Notes under the pieces: generated by a model
The model's input: the letters and a program-made list of their open reading frames with translations, nothing else
Databases searched by the model: none
Told to the model about the DNA's origin: nothing
Assembly: GCF_000264905.1 (NCBI RefSeq)
Contig: NW_006763135.1
Location: 512,931-576,930, forward strand
Origin: Stereum hirsutum FP-91666 SS1
Lineage: Eukaryota > Basidiomycota > Agaricomycetes > Russulales > Stereaceae
Direction: 5' to 3'
Length of the DNA stretch: 64,000 bases
Shown: in pieces, positions 35,971-51,585 of the stretch
Numbering within the stretch: position 1 is the first letter of the stretch
Layout of the letters: every line of letters starts with the position of its first letter
Program-made: the position numbers and the translations under genes

Positions 35971-37330
35971 CTACTTTCGCATCCGCTTCTTGAACCGCTC
36001 CATGACCTAGAAATATAGGAACCGTGGGTGTGAGTGCTGGACAGAAGGACGAGCGGTTGAGCACACGCACCATTTCATCAGTCGCCATCTGCGGCCGGTC
36101 GTGTCTTGGTCGGTTTCCGCGGTGCGGCTCATTGTCCTCTGCGGGTGGAAGGCCCATTGCTTCCAGCTTTGCATCGCGAATGATGTCAGCGTCGGACTTC
36201 ATACGCGTATTCGGTCGGAAAACTAAAGAGGTGAATCGTTAGTGAGGAGGCCATCCATGTGCGAGCATGGTGCAAACGTACATCGAGCAGCAGCAAGATG
36301 TTCTTCGTCGTCGTTCTGCCTCTTTTGACGGTCCTTACGAGCTTGTGTGAGAGCCTGCTTAGCCTTTTCTGTCTCTTCGATATTCTTCAGTCGTGTGCTG
36401 TGGATCCACCGACGCATGAGCAGGCCGCCACAAATTATGAGTTTCAGTAAGTAGAACGTACTCCATGCCAAGGTCGACCTCTGGAATCGCAGTCAGCATA
36501 GCAAGACTGTTGGTCACACTGCCCTCTTCGTTCGGCTGAGCTTTCTTCTCGACCTTGTATTTCTCGGAGAGGCGGTATAGTTCTTCTTGGGGGTCTAGGT
36601 ATTTTGGTGCTGCTTCTGGGTCAGGCGTGGATGAGTTTTGGGCATGTCGAAGCTTCATGTTCTCTTCGATGTAGGCCATCCTGGGCGTGTCGCGAGGTAA
36701 ATGTCAGGAAGGCATAAATTTGAGAAAGATATTGGAATGTGGCGCACATATGTTTGTCGACATCGAGAGCATTCGTCTGTTGTGTGAAGTTATTCGTACG
36801 AACGGCCCTACGAGCTTTCGCATCCTTGTCTTCCATTCTGTAACACATCAGCCTCGTCTACCCCTCTGATATGAAGAGTATGAACAACTCACTCATCATC
36901 CTCGTCTTCTTCTCTACCCTTCCCTGTCCCCATCTTCAACCCATACTGCTCCTCTTCTCCCTCTCCCTCCTCCACCTTCTTCTTTTTCTTCTTCTTCACC
37001 TCGGGCTTATTTAACCTAGTGACATCGATACCCTGTCTTGCCTTCCTCAACTTGCGCAGTTCGACAAGTTCGGCTACTCTGAATGGAGCTCCGAGAGCAT
37101 TCTCGTCAGCCAAGAGCGCCCTCTCCTCTCAAGCCGTAGAGGCCAAAGCAGGAGTGAGGGAGAAGTGAGACATACGAAAGTTTATCTTCTTCCTCTTGTG
37201 TTGTCAGGCTGTCTTCCGCACCGGGCTCGAAGAACGTATTAGGTTCGGAGGTAGACTGTGTGGTTGTTGGTGGTGGGTCTGGAGAAACCTCGCGTACGCG
37301 GACGTTTGGACGTGTTCGTTTCTTGATCAT
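35971..37330 (-). CDS. Tls1/C9orf78 (Hep59) family protein, spliceosome-associated
   Basis: Five or more exons. The N-terminus is MIKKRTRPNVRVREVSPDPP, basic and then disordered. The next exon carries FRVAELVELRKLRKARQGID, equivalent to the family's ELRKLRK..GI block, and a poly-Lys run followed by a strongly acidic stretch. The diagnostic core is NNFTQQTNALDVDKHM joined to MAYIEENMKLRHAQ, matching the F..QT...D.DKHM..YIE signature of Hep59/Tls1. The final exons hold an Arg/Lys/Glu-rich helix and end MERFKKRMRK before the stop at 35971. In fission yeast Tls1 acts in splicing of shelterin and other transcripts; human C9orf78 binds the U5 snRNP helicase BRR2. Nuclear localisation is expected. 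It is divergent from the SurE-like gene starting at 37553. Confidence 0.88.
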
Positions 37331-37552
37331 GACAGCTAGAGTAAGCGACCGTACTCAGGTACTCGTATTTTCCAGGTTGTAAGGTTGTGGATAAGTAGAG
37401 GAGTGTAGAGAGACAAGAAAGAAGGCAGTGAAGAGGTGCTTGTTGGACTACACAAGATCCGTAGCAAGAGTTGCAATCTTTTAAACTCCGAAAGCCTGAT
37501 GAGCTCGTGTGGCGTAGCGCTCCCAACTTATTTCCAAATATACTCCTCTTTC
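37331..37552. promoter_or_regulatory. short divergent promoter between Tls1-like and SurE-like genes
   Basis: Only 222 bp separates the two opposed start codons, so core promoter elements for both must lie within it. Confidence 0.55.
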
Positions 37553-39149
37553 ATGTCTTCATCCAAGCTTCGCGTTCTTCTTACAGTAATTTGTTTGCTC
37601 TGATCGACATGTAACATATCTTGCTGAAATATAAGAAACCCTTGCATAGAACGATGACGGTCCTCCTGGTACATATCTTCGCCTGAATCGTTTCAACAAT
37701 ACATTTACCATCTCGCATCGGCCATCATAGGACCCGACTCTCCATATATATACGGTCTATACAAACATCTGACCCAAGATCTCGGTGCGTTGATAATTCT
37801 GTCTTACGGCTATGCAATGCTGATCTATCCATACTCTTGCTCTCCTGAACACGCAGGGTGGAAGGTCAAAGTAGTGGTGCCCAGCTCGCAGAAGTCGTGG
37901 ATAGGTTTGTGATATGCTGACTCGGTCTATCGCTCGTGACACTCAAGACTAGAAATCGTAGGCTCCGCATACCAGATTCAGGACGTCATCCACAGCCGAT
38001 ATTATTACCCTCGCGATCCAGGTGCGTACTTCGAATGCGACTGGACAGCAGTATCATCGAGTCTACAGTTATCTTTCCGAAGATGGAATGGGCGACGTGT
38101 CTCCCACATCCAGGCCACTCAAGGAAGGGGAAATGGCTGAATGACTCCTACTAGACGGTGTAGGTACACTCTCTAGTCTGTTTCTGGTCTTCAAAAGTAA
38201 CGATGGCGCCTCAGACTCCAGCGACGTGTGCGAACATCGGTTTGCACAACTTGTATCATGGGGATATAGATCTTGTGGTACCCCATCTTTCCTCACACTT
38301 ATCATACACGCTTCTCATCATGGTTCGGCTTAGTTGTCCGGCCCCAATCTAGGCGCGAACGTTTCCTGTAGGTCTACTTATCTCCGTTGTGTTTGCCACA
38401 TCACACTGATCCTCTCCGATCAATCCCGAATAGCTGCCTTCTCTCTTTGCTCCGGCACAATTGGCGCCGCCCTATCTTCCTCACTTTCGAAAACCCGAGC
38501 CGTCGCCCTTTCGTATGGAAGTGTTCAACGTCCAGCACCTTCAAGTCTCTTACCATCCGCCAACGCCCTCTCTGGACGCATCGTCCAGCACCTTTGGTCC
38601 CATTGGGGATCTGACGATGGCGGAATCCGTAGCAACGAAATCGACCTTTACTGCGTGAATGTCCCCGTTATCGAGGAAATCTTGAGCGAGGAAGGATTAC
38701 CGATCGCGTGGACTAGGACATGGAAGAGCTCGTATACCAGTTTGTTCAAGGCTTATAGCTCGGACGAAGATTCAGCCGCAGTGGATCATTTCACCTCAGT
38801 TGCAGGACCCGATGGGATGAGCCTCGCCTCGGACTCTGATTCAACTCATACGACTGCGACCAACAGGATCCTTCGGTCGGAAGAAAAGAAAGAATTGATA
38901 TTCAAGTTCTCGCCGGAGAAGGACGAGTTCATTGACCCCAAGGCACCGGAGGTAGAGGAAGGGACCGATGTGTGGGCAATTGGGAAGGGGTATGTGTCCG
39001 TGACGCCGTTGAGAGCGAATTTTGCAGAACCACCTGCAGAAGAGATATTTGGTGGTGGTGGTGGTGGGATTGAAGGCCAGATGTGGATAATGGACAGGAA
39101 TGGGCCATTGAGCGTTCGCATTACGACACAATGTAAGCCTCTAGATTGA
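37553..39149 (+). CDS. SurE-like 5'/3'-nucleotidase (acid phosphatase), with an in-frame TGA
   Basis: Exons build a full SurE fold. SKLRVLLT joins to NDDGPPG, giving the metal-binding NDDG. GPDSPYIYGLYKHLTQDLG, WKVKVVVPSSQKSWIG and SAYQIQDVIHSRYYYPRDP follow. After the interrupted exon come TPATCANIGLHNLYHGDIDL, then SGPNLGANVS (the conserved GPN.G.N), AFSLCSGTIGAAL and LYCVNVPVIEEILSEEGLPI. This is the metal-dependent SurE phosphatase architecture; in yeast the related Pby1 joins SurE to a tubulin-tyrosine-ligase domain, absent here. The exon at about 38057-38158 contains TGA at 38142-38144, between the GEMAE and LLLDG residues, exactly where family members usually carry Trp. Everything before and after is intact. 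The C-terminal region is acidic with a Gly run. The protein may be cut at about residue 110 or depend on read-through. Confidence 0.85.
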
Positions 39150-39474
39150 CTCTAGATCCATTCTTTGGTCTCTCGTGTACACCAGTGCTCAATAAAACCC
39201 CATCAATATTAGAGCGTATTGGCCCTGCTGTGATGTTACCGAGCCGCATGGCACTCCCATTGAGAGTGCTTGTGCGGTAACGCCGATGCTGAACCTAAAC
39301 TAGTCCGAATGCGGCCGGCCGCACTTACACTCCCTTTTGACACGTCGTGCTTATGTGAGACACTTTAGTTTGGCAGTACACTGAGTGGTGTGCGTATCTT
39401 GAGCGTACCGATACGAATTCTGTTACATATGACGTTGGCGTACTTCTCAGATTCCTTTTGCGTCTCTGCAAATC

Positions 39475-41954
39475 ATGTCTTCCCACTTCCCACTCGGCGC
39501 CTTGAACGACAGTTTGCCTGGTATTCGAGACTGGCAGGTCGATAATTCTCGTCCAGCCTTGCTGCTGCTAGCCCTCCTCCTTGTTTTAGCAGGCCCCATC
39601 TCTGCTTTCTCGCGCCGTACCAAGAACCCGCCAAAGTTTCCCGGGCCTAAAGGGCTTCCGCTAATCGGGAATGCGCACCAGCTTGGAGGGCAGAAACAAT
39701 TTCTGAAGTACACCGGTAAGAACGCTATCCTGCTAGTTCATGCCCTGTCTGACCACTGATGTACTTGGAAAACGACTTCAGAATGGCACAAAACATTCGG
39801 TATGTTTCCTGCGTCTTTGTTGTATGATCCATCTAGAACATGTCCTCCAGGTCCGGTATACAGTCTCAATCTCGTAGGCCAGCATGTCGTGGTTGTTGGG
39901 ACTTCCAAAGCTGCTGCTGATCTCATGGTGCGTCTATCCTCCACTTTACTCGCCCATACTCTAATCTCACGCACTATCGCAGGAGAGACGTTCTGCGATA
40001 TACTCAGATCGTCCGGTGAGTACTGCACCTCAATCCTCCACGATCCTCCATTTACCCTGCACTAGCGTTTCATCATGGCCACGGAGATTCTTACGGGTGG
40101 AATGAACATGGCATTTGCTCGATGGGGTGCTCGGTGCGTGTCTCTAAATGTTCTTTTCTGCTTCAAAAAGCTGATTTGGACGTACTGTTAGCTGGAAGCG
40201 AATGCGCCGCGCTGCAAACTTCGGTCTGTCGATGCGTGCCAGTCAACAGTATATTCCTCTCCAGGAGCAAGAGGCCGTTCACCTCTTGGACGGCCTCCTA
40301 CACGAGTCCGGGTCCATTGATCCCCATCTTCGCCGGTGAGTCCTAGTATGAAAGGTGCGAAAACGCGCTCTACTCACGGTTTAGCAAATTTTCAGTACAG
40401 CGGCCGCTACTGTGCTTACGTCTGTCTACGCTTACTACCCCGTCAAACTCGGTGATCCTTTGGTGCACAAGGTCGAGCAATATGTGGACAGGATGTTGAA
40501 GGCCGCTCTTCCTGGCAATTATCTCGTCGATCTCTTCCCATGGATGATGTATATCCCGAAATGGATGGCAAGCTGGAAGCGTGAAGGTTACGCGTGGTTT
40601 AAGAAAGATACCGAAATGTTCCTGGGCGTTATTGATGACGTGAAGGAAGGAATGGTATGTTTCCGGCACCCTCGAGGGAAGTGCGGTCACTGACAATATC
40701 TCTAGAAATCCGGGGAGCGCACGGATTGTCTCGTCGCCAGCCTCCTGAGTAACCCTACGCAGCATGATTTAGACACAACAGAGATTGCATGGCTTGCCGG
40801 CATGATGTTGTATGTGTATTTTGTCATCAACAATACTACTGTCGATCTAACATCGAGATGGCCTACCTCAGTGGCGCGGGAGGCGAAGCAGTAAGTATTG
40901 TATCTCGGACATCGGTAGTTCCTTGACTGACCCGTGCTACAGATGGCGGCATCACTGAGCGTCTTCGTTCTTGCTATGCTACTGTATCCCCGCGTTCAAG
41001 CTAAATTGAAGGCTGAGATCGACGAGGTGTCGTCTTCTGAACGACCTCCGACGTACGCCCTCGTCAAGGACCTTCCATACCTCAACGCGGTCATAAAGGA
41101 AACTCTGCGGTGAATAATTTCCTTCCTTCGAAACATACTCATTGTCTGACATACAATTGCGTTATCCAGCTGGAGACCTATGGGGCCTCTTGGTAAGTTC
41201 TTTTATGTCTCCTCTATTCGTCCTCGAGGTCGTCTAATGTGAATATAGCCGTCCCACATAGGTCCACTCAAGACGACGTATACGAAGGGCACTTTATACC
41301 CGGTATGACATGTTGTTATACCTAATCATCGTCTTTGACTCGTCCTGACATCGTGTTATACAGCCGGAACCCTTATTTTCCCGAATGTCTGGTAAGCTAT
41401 ACTCTTTCGTGTTTTTAAATCCATTGAGTCTCACTGCTTTTCTTCTGACTGGGAATAGGGCTATGCACCACGACGAGTCTGTGTACCCTAGTCCTGAAGA
41501 ATTCTACCCGGAGCGGCACTTGTCCAAGGATGGTATCACTTCGGTCTCTATCCCAGAGACGAAAGAGCTGGGACATCACGGGTACGGGTTTGGTCGTCGT
41601 TCGTGTATAGGCTACACCGTTGCCAAGTGAGCACATTCATCCACTTATTCACGATGCCTGACGGATTTAATTGTCTCTGATGCTACTCGTGCAGCAACGC
41701 GCTTTTGATCAACGCTGCGAGCATCCTATGGGCGTTTGACATCAGCAAGGCGAAAGACGCCTCTGGAAAAGAGATCACACCTGATCCCAACGACATGTTA
41801 GACGAAGGGCTTGCAGTGTAAGTTCCGCACTACGTATTGCACCTTGGCATGTGGCTCATCGAATTTTAGGAGACCCTCACCCTATCAATGCAGGATCGAG
41901 CCTCGCTCGGCAGCACGCGCTGAGATCATTGAGGCTCTGAGGGCAACAGTATGA
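39475..41954 (+). CDS. cytochrome P450 monooxygenase
   Basis: At least twelve exons encode a membrane-anchored P450. The N-terminus has a hydrophobic anchor (ALLLLALLLVLAGPISAF), then the Pro-rich hinge PPKFPGPKGLPLIGN. Internal blocks are WKRMRRAANFGLSM (helix C, heme propionate contact), the helix-I region GAGGEAMAAS, AMLLYPRVQAKLKAEIDE, the ExxR motif in KETLR, PHRSTQDDVYEGHFIP and FYPERHL. The heme loop is GYGFGRRSCIG, with Cys as the fifth iron ligand. The stop is at 41952-41954 after EIIEALRATV. It resembles the large Agaricomycete P450 groups used in secondary metabolism or xenobiotic oxidation; the exact family cannot be set by eye. The conserved Thr of helix I appears replaced by Ala at an exon junction. 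It lies beside two GMC oxidoreductases and an SDR. ER membrane, needs a P450 reductase. Confidence 0.92.
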
Positions 41955-42867
41955 TGATGGGTGACATCTACCCTTGTCCGATTTGCTTGATTCTATTTCA
42001 TTTGTGAAAGAAATGTTCTGTGCTCATTGGGGATATTTCGGTTGAGCTTTTGGCTGGAGGATGCAGAGCGTTGTTCGAGTGATTGTCTGGTGGGAGTCGC
42101 TTGTGATGTTAGAATGCTGTAGTTTTAATATTATCAGAGGTATCGGCAAGCTTCTCTGTCGATCTTGTCACGATAAGTTGGTAGTTTATCGGCGAAGAAA
42201 ACTGCCACTGAGGATGAAAAGGAGACTATATCATCCTCGACGAAGTTCACGGACTAGTGACTAAATGTGTACGAACGCACAATTTTTCGACTTCGTATTG
42301 CTCCTGAACACGCATTTCCGAATGCCTTATTCCCTTGGAATGCCTAACACGGTGAAGTCATGTTCTCTCTGTAGCTAATTTAAAGACGATGTACGACATT
42401 ACAAGTCAAGGGAAGATGCCACCCTGCAACCTCGCAGTCTCGTATGAGCTAATGAGACTGAAACTTATGTCCAAGTAGGCCTAACAATGGACGCAGGAGG
42501 GCGAGGATATTGGATGGCGCGCTGGAAAGAAATTCGCTGAGACGAGAGTTTAAATGATCTGGACTCCATAGAATATGTTCGTTGGCTGCGAAAGATGAAT
42601 GTCAGGGATTGATGCGAGGTTGCACATTTGTAGTGGTTGCAGTAGTAGGTTTGTGGGTCACTTATGAGCGGTAATGCACGTACGACACACGACAGCAGGC
42701 ACGAGTAGTTCAGTACCAAGTGACTGGAAGGAACATAAATGTCATTTTTCGTATGGCGCTCAAGCGTCTGCACGTGCGGCACATCCGACTAAATCACAGG
42801 TATTATGCGCATCTGGACGCCGTCACATATATTGCTCAAAGGCTGTCGCAGCTGACTTCCAGTTGGC
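41955..42867. other. convergent 3' intergenic region
   Basis: Lies between the P450 (+) and the first GMC oxidoreductase (-). No gene supported. Confidence 0.5.
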
Positions 42868-42879
42868 TAGAACCGTCCT

Positions 42880-45800
42880 TCAAACAAAGCCAAAGTTCTG
42901 CAGCCTGGTGCGCACATTAAGTGATACGCACAGAAAGAGAAAATCATACTGTCAGAGTTCGATCGAGTAAATGGGGTACAAAGATGAACGCTGACTTTTA
43001 ACGCGTTTGCATACACCGTCGCCATCGTGTGTGTGCCCACTTCCTATATGCTCTGAGTCAGAAGATAATCGCACGATTACTTACAATATAAGACGTACCA
43101 CCGGGATGATCCCTGCATCCGCGACTCGGATGTTTTCTGTCCCATATACCTGAAAGAGTCGTCAGTAGTGGCATCCCTGTCAGAGAAAGGTACACATGCT
43201 TTAAGTTGTGAATCGACGACACCCCCTTGATCGGCGGGAAGCATAGAAGTCGAACCTGTACATTATCATAAGCACGATTCTATCAGAGTTGTTACTAGTA
43301 GATTGGAGACATGAGCGTACCACATGGGTGCCACACACTGAAAACGGAGGACCGGACAAATTGTGCCAGGTCATCATCAGTGGAGTTAGTTAATGGTCGC
43401 AACACAGTATCAATATAGTCGGATAGCGGAGACGTCTGAGCGAGTTTATCCACAACGAAGCTGGCGCCTGCCGCCATCATCGCTACGTCTGAAGCATATT
43501 GATTGTTGACTTAGCATTTGCCTCACGAATAATTAGGCAGAAAGTCATCACCGAAAGCGTCGAATCCAAGGTAATTGACGTCGATCTCGGGAAGCTCCGA
43601 TGCGTTGGAAGAGCTGATATGGACGCGACCTCGGGAGAATGGGCGTATGCTATTGAAAGAAATGGTGAGGTATTCCTTGCTCGGATCAGTTGTTAGGGTT
43701 GCGTCATTCAGTCCTGACCGCGTAGAAGTAAAAGTGTTAGCAGAGATGGGTCGTATCTCCAACGTCACGTACCAGGAAGCATGACGAGCCTAAAAGAACA
43801 ATGAGTACGGAAGGAGGAAAATATAACGAAGGCCCTGTATCGTACTCAAAGTCTGGCACAGAAGGATCCACAAAAAGATCTCTTTGGGCAGCTAGCTGCT
43901 TTTCGAAAGCTGTTCCTGCGAAACCGCCAAGGTATGAATCAAGAGAGTCAAGCAGCTGTTGTAAAGTCTCGGCGTCGACGATGTCCTGCAGAGCAAAAAA
44001 TGCGAGAGTCGTAGATGGTACCTGCGAAGAGTGTTTATTCTCGACTGACTGCTCAGCATAGGAGCTGTGGGGATTTAACGCACCGATGCGAGTACACCTG
44101 GTAAATAAATGAGTGAGTTGTCCTAGAATACGTGTCTAGAAAAGGCGGACGAACCTGAGCGGTTTGTGGTGTACAGATCCTCTTGAAGGGCAGCGAACGT
44201 GGTATTTCTGCTGAGGTCCTCGTATGTTTGACCAGTACCAGACTTTAACTCGAAAGAAGTCTGAGAAAGGAGACACATATGTGTTACCAATAACATGCAA
44301 GCGTATCTAGTACTTGGATACCTACCAGTACACCGTAATGATCCTGATACCAGAGGAGATTCTTAGTAAACCTCAGCTTTCATCTAGCAGAGCTGAAAGA
44401 ATACCTGTAAGTTTTCCCCTACAGTGTCGAGGTCAAGACGAGCTGTGATCCCGTACTGCTCCAAAATTGTTGCATTCCCAATCCCTGTCGCGAATGAGGG
44501 CCTACGATGCGACATATACAGCGGAAGAAATTTACACACCTGACAACTCTAGTATCTTTGGGGATTGATATGTGCCTGGACATACAAGTGAGGCCCATGG
44601 CATCGACAAATGTTTATCTCACATATATCGGTGTAACGTACCCGCTGAGACAATAACCTCGCCGCCTGAAGAGAGTCCAATAGTGTCCGTGGCCCCATTG
44701 GAGTCGATGTACTCTACACCGGTGGCCACAACGCTGCCATTTGATGAGAGTTCTTCGTCGAGAACAATCTTTGTGACTTCTGCGCCTGTTAAGAGGACCA
44801 GATTTGATCTTCCAAGAGCGGGCCTAAAAATCTCGTCTCCTGCGTAAGATCGGGAACGATTATCTGGTTTGATGCTGCATGGTGCTTGCCAGGACCCGAG
44901 GGTATTTCCGGATGCCTAAGTGGCGGAGGCCAATAGAGTTACCATGCGGAAGAAAATAAAAACCTCTCGAAGAACACGTACCGCTTGATCGTTGATAGGA
45001 ATTCCCAGGCTCGAGAGAGCTGGAGCCCAAGCAGAATTTACCTCAGTAGGTGCCCAATAATTCGAGAACGAAACATTGATAGGTCCGGAGGAACCGTGCT
45101 CAGACACATCTATAGCACCGAAATTCGTCGCGTCTTCAGAGGGAGCAGGGGTAAAAGTCTCCATCAAATTTGCGTATGAGTGAACGGTGGACCAGTTCCA
45201 CCCCGTATTACCCAAATCCTCCCAGACTGTATATATCTTCAGTGGACAATCAACAAAATGAAGAGATGTTTAGGACAAACCGTTGTACTCTTTTTCTGAG
45301 GCCCTGGACAAAAATTGTGTCATCTCATGTATCTTCGGCATGGAATGCACACGACAACTTACAGGACATAGTACATTCCATTCACAGCAGATGTGCCACC
45401 CACTGCTTTGCCTCGAGGAAGCGACATAGTTCGGTTCAATGCATGTCCCTGCGGCGTGGACGTGAATCCCCAGTCAACGATCGGGTCCCCAATGAAGTTC
45501 TCGAAGAGAGCTATGCGTAAAAGGACGGTCAATCAGGGGGTTCCATAACAGCTAGCAGATATAGATAAATTTAACCTGGGATTTCAACGGTATCGCTGTC
45601 AGCCCATTGACCTGCTTCGAGGACAGCAACAGATATGTTGGGATTCGACGAAACCCTGCAGCAAATTCTCTCGGAGTCAGTCTGTGACTTGGGGGTGTAC
45701 AAATTAGTTCACACCTTTCTGCTATGACTAAACCTGCCGTACCACCTCCTGTAGGACCCGACTCAGTCGATGAGAAAGCAGAAAAGAAAAAAAAAGAGAA

Positions 45801-45940
45801 CACGACTTGCCGACAATAATGAGGTCATAGGTCGTGGTATCCAAGCACGTAGACAGCATTGGGCTGAGAAGGCAGATCAGTGCCACTAACTTTGATTTGC
45901 GCCGAAGCGCATCAGAGAGGTTCGAAAGCGCGAGAAGCAT
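42880..45940 (-). CDS. GMC-type FAD oxidoreductase (aryl-alcohol/alcohol oxidase-like), copy 1
   Basis: About fourteen short exons. The N-terminus has a hydrophobic leader (SKLVALICLLSPMLSTCLD), then the FAD-binding strand TTYDLIIVG joined to GGTAGLVIAERLS across an intron. AVLEAGQWAD follows, then MSLPRGKAVGGTSAVNGMYY (GMC signature 1) and LGNTGWNWSTV. Further on are GPINVSFSNYW, NRSRSYAG-like residues, DATLTTDPSKEYLTISFNSI and PFSRGRVHISSS. The C-terminal catalytic part contains SVWHPCGT (first active-site His), VYGTENIRVADAGIIPV and HTMATVYANALK (second His). These match secreted glucose-methanol-choline oxidoreductases that make hydrogen peroxide. The 3' end is uncertain: without a further intron the stop is at 42868-42870, with a 48 bp intron at 42880-42882. 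The ATG at 45979 would add 13 residues; 45940 gives a better leader. Confidence 0.85.
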
Positions 45941-47246
45941 GACGAGGTGGGAACCGATGGATTTCTCGAAGGAATACAACCTCTTTTTGCATCATTGAAG
46001 AGCATTATTGCCTGCGGCCGCGCAAGGATTCTGAATATAACAATGCAGCAGCGGCGGATGGCGGATCACATCGCGGATATCGTCCCAGTTGATGACTCCC
46101 CAGCGTAGGCGTTAAGACGTTGCGTACACTGGCAGATGTACACCATGGAATGCGCTGCCGAGGTTAGGCTGATGGTAAACTATCGGGCGACCTCGTCCAT
46201 GACAGTTGTGTCCGGAACGGTCGACCATCTCTTTGATCCCGAACTTATCCTCGCGTTTTGCCGTCTGATCCGGGGTCCACGGATCGTTGAGCGTTGCCTC
46301 AATATCGCATGACAGTCTGAATGGGCCACCTACTAATAATATCTATCGGGACTTGTGCTCCGCACCAGCGTAAGGTATTTCGACAAAATGCCACAGGAAG
46401 TCGCCCAGTGTAAGAGTGACGCGTATATATACCCTATGTTATGTAAAGCCGATGGGATTCAAGTACTTAACTTAGATCCACCCAAGGCTTGTGCCAGGTA
46501 GTCGCAAGGGGGAATTTTGGGATGAAAACATGTGAAAAAAAAGTGTAGTACATAGATCAGAGCTCGCAGGCACACATGATATATCAAACATGTATGTGGG
46601 CAAATGTTTCACTGACGTGGAGAATGATGTGACGGCATAATGTGCGACTGAAAGCCTTGGAATCAACTTAGAGCCTCTTAGAGCCTGGATATCAGGAGAA
46701 TGGACACAGCACGGACCTTATAGCTGCGCTGTTACGCTGAACCGGCGTCAAATGAGCCCAGACGAACCTGCGACCTGCTATTGAGGATGGAGGCTTTGAG
46801 GCAGACGAATAACACCATCTCACCACGAAATCACGCTACTGAATGTTGCCTCGAAACTCGGAAGGACCTTAAGTTTGCACCGCGTAGACGTAGAAAGAAG
46901 AGACTCACGACAACGTCGGATTCCATGTGGCCACTAGCGTCAATATTATTCCATGCTGATAGAATGTGACAACTGGCTTTAGATTGGGCGCAGCATGTAG
47001 TGCTTCGACCAAGGACAAGTACGAAGGCACATGCAAAAAAGAACCCTAATTATTACTGAAAATATACATCTGATCATACGCGACATATCATGCGACCTGT
47101 CCGATAAAGCAGCATATGAAGGAACGGAAAAGTTCTGCGACCATAGGCCACAGTAAATAAATATAACCAAATGTGGGAGAATAAATGAGTGGTGAGAGGA
47201 AGCGGATGGGATGACACGAGCCGGACTAGATCGGAGTCATGCTGCT
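45941..47246. other. intergenic between the two GMC genes
   Basis: Contains the promoter of GMC copy 1 and the 3' flank of copy 2. A TATA-like tatatata at about 46426-46433 has no gene beside it. Open frames here are short and featureless. Confidence 0.5.
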
Positions 47247-50102
<2,856 letters not shown>

Positions 50103-51585
50103 TATGGACGAGGGAGTAAGATTGTGCAAATTTAGCGAAAAGATCCGGCTGGTGGCCTTTTATCTCTCAAGAACAATCAACTGGAGGATTCATGCTGTGC
50201 GCAGTGGAAATCGGGCCCTCTTGCATTGCCCGACACTTTCGTAATTGATGCGCTCGTTCGCGATCCGGACATGGTGAGCGGTCAGGAGCCATCATATCGG
50301 TAGTCTCATGCTCCTACCTAACTCTCTAGGGGTGAGAATTATGTATGGTGCGGAAGCCTTGGGGATAACCGGACTGAGGGTGATCTGAGGCACATACAAG
50401 CTTGGGATAGTGAGTGAGATTGAGACCTAACATGTAACGAGGCCAGAGCGGTTATGTCCGGTTTCATTAGACCATGGTAGCTCAAGGACAACGACAGGGA
50501 GGCAAGGTTCGGGACATTTCGATGAGATCTCACTCACCACATGGATCAATGCTGGCCTACAGGTTATGAGCCTCGGAGTTGTGATAACATACCCAAGCCA
50601 TCATGCATCAGTAGGGTCAGAACCAAGTCGGGTGATATCAGCCGTGACTAGAACTTCAAATGGTGCTCCTATTATGTCCGAATCTGCACATAACAAATGG
50701 CGGCAAAAAAACCTTGGAAGAGCTGCAGACTGCTTGCACTGGGGCCCGGTACAATTTTCGATTCATGGTTTACGGGCTTGCGCAAAACGTGTGTCGGCCT
50801 CCCGAACGCAGTAACTTGAGCAAGTGCCGAGAACCCAGATAGGCTATATCAAAGGAGAGAAAGGACGACGATGTGTAAGATGACGGTCAAGTCTACGTTG
50901 AGTCTACCGAAAGGGTTCCTCCCAATTCTGCGAGGAAACGCGACGCGTCCTGGGAAACTGACGTCATGATTGTTGTCGTACCGCGCCAGACTTGAACGGT
51001 TGAGTATATACCTTCCTTTCTTCTTTCCTTCCCTCCTTATGTGCTTTTCTCTGCGCCTGCAGACTACATTGTTTTTGTTCATTTTTCTTTGTCTTCATGC
51101 GTACACGAAGCATAACCGTCGGCGTTGCGTTGTTTTGGACAAGCATGATACAGCTGCGATCGCCACAGTACTACTCAAGTATTTTTGCCGTGCCCGTAAC
51201 TTTTCGGTTCTGAATCACCTTGATCAGGGTGCTAAGGTTGTCCTTGGCTTTCTGTATTGTGGTTGTGGGAGGACGCTGTACAGGGCCAGGCGCTGAGCCT
51301 CGAGCCTTGCCTTTTTGGAGCTTCGTGCGGCCGTGGTAGGATACCTGCATCAGTGTCCGCTGGACCATCTCGGATACAGTACGGCGCAGTACTCCTGTGC
51401 ACTCACGTTTGAGCCGACAAGCGAGCGTCCATCTGCGTCCATCTGCGATCAGTCAGCATGTAGGTTCCACGATGATCAGGATGGTAGAGATCGTATCTTC
51501 GCCTCTCTTAAAGAGGTGCCGACGCAGCTAACGAGCGACTGTATTCTTCCTCTTCTCAACTCTTTTCTATAGCCCCATCATACCA
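50103..51585. other. divergent intergenic region between GMC copy 2 and SDR
   Basis: About 1.5 kb between opposed start codons, enough for two separate promoters. A minus-strand GATAAAAGG at about 50157-50165 may be the TATA element of GMC copy 2. No gene supported; open frames at 50964-51296 look like chance. Confidence 0.5.
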
